Below, in pieces: positions 55,283 to 64,000 of a stretch of DNA of 64,000 nucleotides. The DNA is from Stemphylium vesicarium. Taxonomy: Eukaryota; Ascomycota; Dothideomycetes; Pleosporales; Pleosporaceae. The stretch spans positions 169,346 through 233,345 of the forward strand of contig QXCR01000036.1 of assembly GCA_004380135.1 (NCBI GenBank). The letters run 5' to 3'. Numbering within the stretch: the first letter of the stretch is position 1; every line of letters starts with the position of its first letter. The notes under the pieces are model-generated. The model worked only from the letters and a program-made list of their open reading frames with translations. It was not told where the DNA came from and ran no database searches. The translations under genes and the position numbers were made by a program.

Positions 55283-58229
55283 TTACGGCGCAGGCTCACT
55301 CTTAACCTGAAGAGGCTCCACATTCCAGATAGCCTCAGCATACTCATCAATGCACCTGTCACTCGAGAAAAAGCCCATGCGCGCGACCGTTGTGATGGTC
55401 TTGGTAGTCCACTCCTCCGTGTTCTTGTAGCTCTCATCAATAAGCTCTTGCGTCTTGATGTAGGATGCAAAGTCGTCGGATACGAGGTAGTAGTCGCCAT
55501 GGTCAACGATGCCATTAACAAGAGCAGAGAACTGGTCGGCATCGCCAAAGGTGCCGTTTCGGATGGCGTCGAAGACGTTGGCGAGCGATGGGTCTAGCTG
55601 GTAGTGCGAGTACATGTGTGCGTGGCGGAGGTCCTCAACGTCTTCTGCCAGGTTGCCGAAGAGGAAGATGTTCTGGTCGCCAATCTCGCGTGTGATTTCA
55701 ATGTTGGCTCCATCGCAGGTTCCTATGATCAGACCACCGTTCAGGCAGAACTTCATGTTGCTCGTGCCAGATGCCTCGGTACCAGCAGTTGAAATGTGCT
55801 CGCTGATGTCACTCGCAGGCGTGATGATCTCAGCCTTGCTGACGTTGTAGTCGGCCAAGTAGATGACCTTGAGTGCGTCGCCGACGTCCTTGTCGTTGTT
55901 GACAACCTCGCCGACCCTGTTGATCAAGTGAATGACCGTCTTTGCCATCCAGTAACCTGGAGCAGCCTTTCCGCCAAAGATGGACACACGAGGAGCCAGC
56001 TTCTTGCGGTCTTCAGGAGACATGGCCTTGATCTGCAGATAACGGTGGATGACACCGAAGATGTTCAGCTGCTGGCGCTTGTACTCGTGAATACGCTTGA
56101 CCTGAACGTCAAACAGGGCCGCTGGGTTGACCTTGACACCGTTGTGTTCCATGATGTGTTGCGCAAGTCGCACCTTGTTGGCGTACTTGATATCGCGGAA
56201 CTCCTTGCGGAACTCCTTGTCATCTACAAAAGCCTCAAGCTTGTTAAGCAATGTAAGGTCCTTTAGGAACTCGTGTCCGCCCAATTTGGAAGCAATCAAC
56301 GCTGAGAGCTTGGGGTTGGCCTGGTGGAGCCATCTTCGGGGAGTAATTCCATTGGTAACGTTGGTGAACTTGTCAGGCCCGTAGATCTTGACAAAGTCCT
56401 TGAAGATGGTAGTCTTGATCAAATCGGAGTGCAGCTCAGCCACACCGTTGACCTTGTGCGAACCGATCAAAGCGAGGTAGGCCATGCGAACCATCTTGGG
56501 CTGAGACTCCTCGATGATCGACACACGTCCCAGCATCTCGCGGTCCTTGGGGAAGTTCCTCTCCACGAATTGAAGGAAGTTGAGGTTGATCTCGTAGATG
56601 ATCTGAGCCGGTTAGTGGTGCCCGAAACATGCAAGGACTGGCGCTTACTTGGAGATGGCGAGGAAGAAGGTGCTGCATAAGCGGCACCGACCATTTCTCG
56701 AGTGCCTCCGGGAGGACCGTGTGATTAGTGTAGCCGAAAGTCTTCTGAACAACTACATAATGTTAGCTTAACCTCGTGTTGGTGTTGATGAACTTACTGC
56801 TCCACGCCTCGTCCCAATCCAAACCCTCAATATCGACCAGTATTCTCTGGAGCTCAGGAATAGCGAGCGTCGGGTGGGTGTCATTGAGCTGAATAGCGAC
56901 CTGGTTGGGAAACTCCTTCCATGCGCGCTGGCTCTTCTTGAAGCGTCGGACAATGTCGTACAGCGAGGCAGCACACCAGAAGTACTGCTGCTTCAAACGG
57001 AGCTCCTTACCACGGTCGAGGCTATTGAAAGGTTAGCTTCGCATGAGATGACTCTGGGGATACTTACTTATCGTTGGGGTAAAGCACAGCCGAGATAGTC
57101 TCAGCACGCTGCTGATCAGCCACAGAGCTCTCGTACTCGCCCGAGTTGAATTTTTGAAAGTCGAACTCGCCGCTAGCCGCCTTACTGCCCCAGAGACGGA
57201 GGTTGTTGCAGGTGCCAGTCTTGTATCCAGGAACTGGTACGTCAAAAGCAATGGCCTGAACGATCTCACCGCCTTCCCAGGACGTCTTGGCCCTACCCTC
57301 GTCATCCTGCCAGCGGTTGACATGGCCATAGAACTGCACATCGACGACAATATCGTGACGCTGGAACTCCCATGGGTTGAAGTCGAGCCAGTAGTCTGGA
57401 ACCTCGACCTGGTATCCGTCGACGATCTCCTGCTTAAAGATACCATAACGGTACCGTAGGCCGTAGCCCCAGGCTGGGTAGTTGAGGGAAGCCATTGAGT
57501 CGAGGAAGCAGGCAGCGAGGCGTCCGAGACCACCGTTTCCGAGAGCGGCGTCGTGTTCCTGGGAGACAATGTCCTCCATGCGGAAGCCAAGGTCGCTGAG
57601 GCCCTCTGTATATGTATTAGCCTCTGAGTTGTGTGTCTTTAACCGTCGAACTTACTCGAGGCAATGTCCTTTTGCTCGACGTTGAGCATAGCATTGTCAA
57701 GGGCACGTCCCATGAGGAATTCGAGAGAGAGGTCTAGTCCCGTCAATTGATGCCTTTACACGATATAAGGCTTCTCACAGTATACACGCTTCTGGTCGGC
57801 AAAGGTCTGGCTCTGCTGTGTCTTGTTCCAGTCTAGCACCAGACGGTCGCGGAAGGCCAATGCCGTTCCAGCGTATGCGGCAGATTCATCGCAGTTGAAG
57901 AGTGAGCGCGCAAGTGTAGTCTCGATATGGCGCACGGCGTCTTTGGTAAAGTCGTCTGGCGTAGAGAAAGGCTTGGGCATCTACTCGTGATTAGTACATG
58001 TTGAGCAACGTTGTAATGCGAAGCTCAATTGACTTACAAACTTTCTCCAGGCCTCGCGCTGAGGCTCTGGAATACTCGCTTCGACATTCTTGATCTCGCT
58101 GGGGCCAAAGCCAGTTACAGTCCTCTTGTGCTTGGGGCGGGTAAAAGAGGGGCCAACGGGGCCCTTGAGATCGGCAAGCGGGGCACTCGTCGAGGGCTTG
58201 CGCTCGCGGGGATTGGGGTTTGCAGCCAT
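55283..58229 (-). CDS. gph1: Glycogen phosphorylase (GT35)
   Basis: Seven exons (58229-58038, 57980-57779, 57733-57656, 57605-57068, 57021-56798, 56752-56649, 56602-55283) join in frame to 885 residues, the normal fungal length. It releases glucose-1-phosphate from glycogen in the cytosol with pyridoxal phosphate. Landmarks in order: LEFLMGRALDNAMLN, DAALGNGGLGRLAACFLDSM, NDTHPTLAIPELQR, NGITPRRWL, VQVKRIHEYKRQQLN and the PLP site with Lys730 (EASGTSNMKFCLNGG). The N-terminus (KHKRTVTGFGPSEIKNVEAS) contains the Thr in RTVTGF that is phosphorylated in yeast Gph1, so activation by phosphorylation is likely. All introns are 45-57 nt. It works on storage glycogen, unlike the extracellular starch genes at the left end. 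Confidence 0.97.
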
Positions 58230-59487
58230 GGTGGTAATGTCAATGGCAGCGAGGCTCGACTTGCCCGCAAAGTGATGCTATGAGGGAGGGGAAGAATGGC
58301 GGGGTAGAAGGGGTAGAAGGGGTGAGAAGGGAGGTGCAAGCTTTAAGAGGACGCGCCGCAGGAATACCTCAAGACACCGCTTCAAGGAAGAGGAGTGGGG
58401 ATCAAAGCAGGCATGGCGGGCCTCGAGGAATATATCAGGAGAGCAGGAACGGCTAGTGAGTCGCGGGGAAGCTACACACCATGGCGAGCAATGCTGACAG
58501 CTAACAACAAGCTGTTGAGCTCCCTCACATGCAACATGTATGCGGGCACCTCATCAACCAGTACAAAGTGGGGTAGTATACCCCACGAAACCGTCGCGGA
58601 GCAGTTAGCCAGGACGTGACAGAGGTGCTGTCCAATAAACTCGTGCATGCTTAGCTCTTAGTGCGCCTTGTGCGCGTCGTAGCGCGATGGCTACCATGGC
58701 CAGAACAGAATGGAGCCAACGGAGTGGTGCGGAGTCTGCGCGTGTCCATAGTATGTGTACCCCTCCTCACCTTGCCTTGGCTTGCTCTGCATATTGCGCG
58801 TCCATCGTGGGTTGCCTGGAAGACGTCGATGATTTTGGAAGTAATTTGAAGGGCTCAGATGCAATGAAGATGTGGGATGAACTGCAATCGATGAATGTTT
58901 CTTGTGGCGTGATCGTAAGAAACGGCGCGGATCCTGCCGGAAGAAGACTATACAACCGTACTAGCAGAAACTGTAGCCCCGCAATCGTATGTTCAACTCT
59001 TCAAAGCCCATCATTCGAGATGCAAAAGATGACGATTCCGATCAGACGAGGCAGAACCTTAGCATCACGTGCACAACCGAGGAACACGAGGTAATCAAGA
59101 GAAACAACGAGGTCCATATATGATTCTGCAACTACTATTATCAAACTATGCGTCCCTGTCGATGGGATAAATCGATCGAAATAAATATAGACAGGCCTTA
59201 TTTCCCTCAGGCCGCCGGAAAAAAACTATGCTCCACCATGTCGAAACGAAACAAATACGAGATGACAGGCCCGTTGAGGACTACACAAATCACCGGGAGG
59301 AACCCAGGCTTGGTAAACGCCAGAAAACGCCGAAAAGATGCGCGATATGCGATGCGAGTAATAGTAATAGAGCGAGAAGCGCCGGACAAAGATGGGGGTA
59401 TCGTGTGAAGAAAGGGCGACAAAACGGAGACATGATGATGGTAGACTAAACAAGATTCGTTTCGCGTTTGGGGATAGCGTCGCTTAT
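58230..59487. other. Intergenic, tandem minus-strand genes
   Basis: Promoter of glycogen phosphorylase and 3' UTR of the cyclin gene. A plus-strand ORF of 135 aa (58687-59094) has no features and is not called. Confidence 0.45.
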
Positions 59488-60590
59488 TCAAGGGCTGGGT
59501 TCGGGGGTCTGCACACCAAAGTGCCACATGGCTGTGCCTTGTAGACTGATGGACAGGTTACGTCGGCGGTCTTGCTTGGTCATGTTTTGGGTTGGGGTTG
59601 CAGCGAGTGCTGGAGACGTCTTGGCTCGCTGCATGTTCTTCAACCGCCACTGCACCATGTCGTTAGAGATGCGCGAGAGACCGTAGTCCATGTCCTGGAG
59701 CATGGCTCTCTTGGTCGCCTCGATTTCCTGCACGGTAAAGGTGCCGTTGCTCTCCTTGATGCTCCAGTGCCGCGATGATCTCATCCGGTCGACCAGAAAC
59801 CCGTGTGCGAGTGAAAGGGAAGCGAGAACGATGATATCCGGGCTGACGTGAACGCCCTGTCGCGAGTCTGTCCTGAGAAAGTCCTTGAGGTCTCGGGCAT
59901 AGTCACTGGGAGCAAGAGCGTCCCTCCAGGTGGTAGCGAAGCGGCTGCTCAGTGCATCCAAAAGGCACGCAGCAAAGGCAACAATATCATCAGACAGCTC
60001 AGCGCGGCTCAAGAAGCCTTGGATGGCTGATGCATGTGGGCGGTGTGTGGACACATTAAGCGGGACGAGGTTGGCAAGGTGTGTTGCGTATACTATTCAT
60101 AGTACGTTAGCATCAGGCCGAACACGAATCAAGGAAGTGGCGACGGCATGAATCTTTGGTGGAGAGATGTTGGTGGAAGAAACAGCTGATCGACAGGAAC
60201 ACGAGTGAAATGTGGAGCGGGCATGTTGAGCTGGAAAAAGGAGGAGTCGAAATGAGACGACGTGGGCCAAGACGCCGTATGCAGGGAAAGGTCGCTCTGC
60301 CGACCGGACCGACTTGGACCACCAGAATGGAATGTTCTGTAAACAGAACTATTGCATGTGAGAAAATAGAGCAAAGACTAACCTTCTTGTTCTGGGGAAA
60401 TGCTCGTGTAGTGTGATTGCGTGGACGCTGGTGAGGTCTGCGATGCTGGGGTTGATGCTCGGGCTGGCGTGGGCTCCTTCGCTGGGGGAGGGGTGGGTAG
60501 GTTCGACAGTGGGCAGCAACTGGCAAAGTACTTGTCCAACTCTTCGTCTGTCATATCGCTGTTGATGGAGAGTGCCGGGGAGAATTCCAT
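59488..60590 (-). CDS. Cyclin-fold protein, Pcl-like
   Basis: Exons 60590-60383 and 60092-59488 join in frame to 270 residues. The 290-nt intron is long for this window but has a GTTAGT donor, a CTAAC branch site and a TAG acceptor, and the joined segment PEQEVYATHLANL gives a good start to the cyclin box. Before it lies an acidic then Pro/Thr/Ser-rich region. The cyclin box contains SDDIVAFAACLLDALSSRF, VSPDIIVLASLSLAHGFLVD and the HWS-x-GTFTVQEIEATKRAML region seen in fungal Pho85-type cyclins. It would bind a cyclin-dependent kinase; the partner is inferred. The C-terminus is Gln-rich and ends GVQTPEPSP. Confidence 0.78.
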
Positions 60591-60630
60591 TTTGAATGCT
60601 TGCTTTTTATCTTGAAACTCGTGGAGATGA

Positions 60631-60652
60631 TGTTGTTGTTGTTGTTGTTGTT
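60631..60652 (-). repeat. (CAA)n repeat in the cyclin leader
   Basis: About seven units, reading CAA on the transcribed minus strand, about 40 nt before the cyclin ATG. Probably within the 5' UTR. Confidence 0.85.
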
Positions 60653-63506
60653 ACAACGGCGGTATGGTGGGCGTCGGCAACGTGCAACCGACAAGGTCCG
60701 GCAATGTTCAGTCTCGTAATGTGTAAATGTCCAAGGTCGGTGGTGAATACAAGTCTGGAAGCAAGCAGTCGAGTTTAGAATGTCGTCAGTGGGGAGAAGA
60801 GCCCAAAGAGTGAGGGCATACCCGAGCCTATATACACATCCACGGTCCGCTCCAAGAAAAGCGAGACGGTGAAAGCGGGTTGTCGGTAGCGTGTCTCGCT
60901 AGTTGCTCCCCTGTATTGTCAAGCCCGCAGTAGCGGTCTCCTTGCCGTGCCACCTATTCACAGGCGCGCGCACGTCCGCTACGACCAGCACCAGCTAGCA
61001 GGAATCGCGCTACCTAGCTATGTCTTGGATGAAGGGTACCGATGGTGTGTGCAGCTGCAAGAATTGCCCAAGTCTTGCCGCACCGGCTGGAGCGTGCTAA
61101 GTCTTGTTCCGGTTGCTGGGCAGCTCCATGCAAGCCCGGCAAATGCACGCAGCACATCATCGTCATCCGACCTTCCAAATTGTGTGCATGTAAAAGGTCG
61201 AGACTGTGGTGTACAGTGTGTCTGTTTAGTACTGTGCAGGATAGATGATGCACCATGATCGGCTACGCAATGCCCAATCTAATCTGCTTCTTCTCCAGAT
61301 CTTCATCAAAATCTTCACTCTAACTTTGATCGTGTGCGTTAGTAGCTCGCATCGTCAAGCAGTTGGTAGAACATGCCCACACAAACACAGACAAACCTTG
61401 TATCGCAGTCCAATCTCGCATTCCATACATTCCGTCTTGCCGAAAAAGCTTATGCGCTTGCTCCCGCAGTACTCTCCTCGGTCCTCCAAGCCACCGACGA
61501 CTCGCCATGAAGCCACTACTGCGAGCACTTTATTGCCCTTATCCACAATTCCGCTGCGAAACATTGCAACAACACAGTAGTTTTTTTACCCGCAATCCCG
61601 AAAACCGCTCGCTCAGTTGCATTTACACATGTCAAACCTTATCCATGACCGCACCGCTGTCATCTGCCCTGCATTAGTTGTCGACAAAAGCACCTCCATC
61701 ACGCCACGCCGCTGATGCCATGCTACCGCCAGCACCTGTTCCCTCACCGCCGATTCCGCATCCGCGGGCACGCACAAACACGATGCGATGCGATGCGCGG
61801 CTAGCTGCGAATACGGCAAGGCCGGGTTGCATCTAGTCTCCGTACCGACAGCCTCGCACAGCTCAGCTCGTAAGAGAGAGAAAAGGGGAGAAAGCCGCAG
61901 ACGCAGACGAAAGTAGTGAAGTGGAAGCCGGTGCCCGTGTGAACCCCACATCCAAGCTCTGGGGCGCAGCACGACATTCTAAGCCCTCTTCAGCAGCTCA
62001 CCCGCTCGCCCCTTCGCAGAACCGTGTTCCAGGTCCCACCCAACTCACTCACCATAAGAGAATATCCGATATCTCCTGAGTCGCGCTTATCTGGCAACAT
62101 AGGCGAATACGTAGTTTTCCTCCCGAACGCTCGGATGTCCCAGGCCCAGGCAGCGCTATTCTCGGTTTCAAACCGCCCTCGTATGACGGTCCATGGCGTC
62201 TTTATTTTCTCCGGTAGTGTTACGGGGCTAGGGTGGAGACAATTCAATAACTCTTTGCACGCAGCGCGCACAGAGGCAAAAAAGGACAAGGGAAGAAAAA
62301 GATCACACAGACATTGAAAAATTCCATACTTAGCATCATCGGGGTTTCTGTGAAACTGGTGCCTGTGGTCTGTGTGGGTCGTCGATGCCTGCCCAGGTTG
62401 TTTACGCGCGACTAATTTGCTATCGGTTGCCCTTTCTAGCTTCGTGCGAGGCTGCCCGTATTTTTCTTCCAGGCTCAGAAAACCATTGCTCCGAGATTGT
62501 TAGCGAGAAAGATCGTGATCTCACGTCACGACGGATCTTGCCATGCACCCGCCACCTCTTCCGATGTCTTCCTCAACAAACTTCTATCCGAGAGAGCTAC
62601 ACAAACACGCAGAAATGCACGAAATACACAAGACGAAGAAAATCTTCACCAGCCTAGACCCCAGCTCCTCGTCCTGCTCATCCGCGGCCCGTACCATAGC
62701 AACCACGCACGCTTCACCAAAAGTCTCGGTCTACTTCTTTCGACGTCAATGTCTTCGAGAACCAAGTTTTGTATGAACTAAACATGTCATCATCCACCGT
62801 CTACTTGACAATAGCAAGACTAGAAAGAAAGCCTCTTCACGCTGTAGAAATCTAGGTATACACCGGACCTGTCGACTACGTTTCAGACGCACGACCGAAC
62901 CCGTCGAATGCACGACATCAGTCAGTCGTAGTAGTAATCGCAGTCGTAGTAAACACCGTAGTAGCATCCGCCGCCATCGCCGCCACAAACCCTTCTAAAC
63001 CCTGAAAACCCTGACATCTAGACACACGTCCATCTAGCGTACAAAAGCCCCCCTCGTTCGCGCCCGCTCGTCATAATCTGTGGCTGTGGCGTAGGGCTGG
63101 TTACCCTGCCTAACCTCTATCTACCTGGACCAGCGCCGTTCTAGCTGCCTTTCCAGACCGCGTTAGCTTTCCAGAGTTCTGTATGACCCTGAGATCTAGA
63201 ATCTAGAGCTAGAGCTACCCGCCGTCGTCTCAGTTTGTTTGCTCCAAGGGTGGGGTTTTGTTGACAACTTGGTGCTGATGGAGGTGGTACTGCATTGGAT
63301 GATAGCCTCCCCGAAGTACGGATTCCAAATTAGGGGGTCGTTGCTCGCCGACAATGATACAGGATGCAGAGTCTGGAATGGGCTAGGGCCGGGAGAAGGG
63401 GAAGAGGGACGTCATAGGGGTCTGGAACAGCAATGTCTTGTTTGGTTTCGCGGTATCAAGATGGGATGGCATGGCATGGCATAGGTGTGGCGTGTGTGGT
63501 GTGGTC

Positions 63507-63513
63507 TATAAAG
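63507..63513 (+). promoter_or_regulatory. Promoter (TATA box) of a gene beyond the right edge
   Basis: TATAAAG on the plus strand, followed by several hundred CT-rich bases typical of a fungal 5' leader. No coding start is seen before 64000. Confidence 0.4.
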
Positions 63514-64000
63514 GGGAGACTCGAAGCTGTCTTTCTCACATTATCTCGCTCGTGTAGAACACAGCTCAATCTGCTCCTCAGAACAATCCGCAGGTCGAGG
63601 CTTATATTGCTTTTTCCCGCCTCTCCTCATAACTTGCTCTCATTCCCCCCGCTCTTGCTCCCCCGCTCTTGCGCTTCAAATGGTAGCATAGACAAACGCT
63701 CATACCCGTCCTTTCTCGCCGTTCTCAAACGAAACCGACCAACAACCACGTCTCCATCTTCATATCCATTTCCAAGTCCCACACCCACGTCCACGTCACC
63801 CGACGTCATTCTCCTCTCCCCGAAACAAAGTAAACTGACTAAACTACGAGCTAGCCTACTTACTAACCTCTATCCTGCATAATCAATCCCCTTTCTCCTC
63901 GTGACCAGCTTAATCTCGAAACTCACTCGGACCTTAGCCTCTGACCCTTGACAGAGAGTGTGTCACTGGGTCCACTGCAGGAAGCAACGGCGTGGGGGGG

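Larger units (their letters stand above)
60591..64000. other. Non-coding region at the right edge
   Basis: 3.4 kb without a supported gene. ORFs up to 149 aa (63433-63882) are pyrimidine-run driven. The left part is the cyclin promoter, and the right part looks like promoter plus long CT-rich leader for a plus-strand gene beyond the window. Confidence 0.45.

Noticed and set aside
58687..59094. 135-aa plus-strand ORF
   Set aside because: No domain or splice partner; it lies in the promoter region of glycogen phosphorylase.

Overview
This window looks like nuclear DNA of a filamentous ascomycete, most likely a Dothideomycete of the Pleosporales type (an inference). The reasons are intron-containing genes with mostly 50-75 nt GT..AG introns and CTAAC/CTAAT-like branch sites, TATA/CT-rich promoters, mixed-strand genes without operons, and orthologues of fungal genes (FlbD, Mtc6, Rrg7, Med21, glycogen phosphorylase, an AA13 starch monooxygenase). 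About 21 genes or gene remnants can be supported. Splice structures were read by eye and checked for continuous frame.

Layout. 0-7.3 kb: a small unknown gene, then a starch module in which a secreted GH13 alpha-amylase (-) and a secreted AA13 lytic polysaccharide monooxygenase (+), both ending in CBM20, are transcribed divergently; next a small cysteine-rich secreted protein. 7.6-19.5 kb: an 845-aa unknown protein, a secreted M14 carboxypeptidase, a 632-aa unknown protein, a basic coiled-coil protein and Mtc6. 19.5-36 kb: a gene-poor stretch holding only the developmental Myb regulator FlbD, with about 3.9 kb empty downstream and about 11 kb empty upstream. 36-46 kb: a 547-aa unknown protein, a putative secreted basic protein, a VOC/glyoxalase-fold protein, a GxxxG-repeat protein, a 235-aa unknown protein and an RTA1 remnant. 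45.5-60.6 kb: Med21, an Rrg7-like protein with AT-hooks, a secreted unknown protein, a 535-aa unknown protein, a YIPF-type Golgi protein, glycogen phosphorylase and a cyclin. 60.6-64 kb: non-coding, ending in a promoter-like region pointing right.

The most interesting signal is that four unknown proteins (7646-10299, 13793-15691, 36063-37706, 51312-53087) share the same two-part helical module despite different lengths, intron structures and flanks. I read them as diverged paralogues of one undescribed family, with disordered, lysine-rich and acidic tails suggesting a nuclear role. No transposon, CRISPR array, tRNA or rRNA was recognised.
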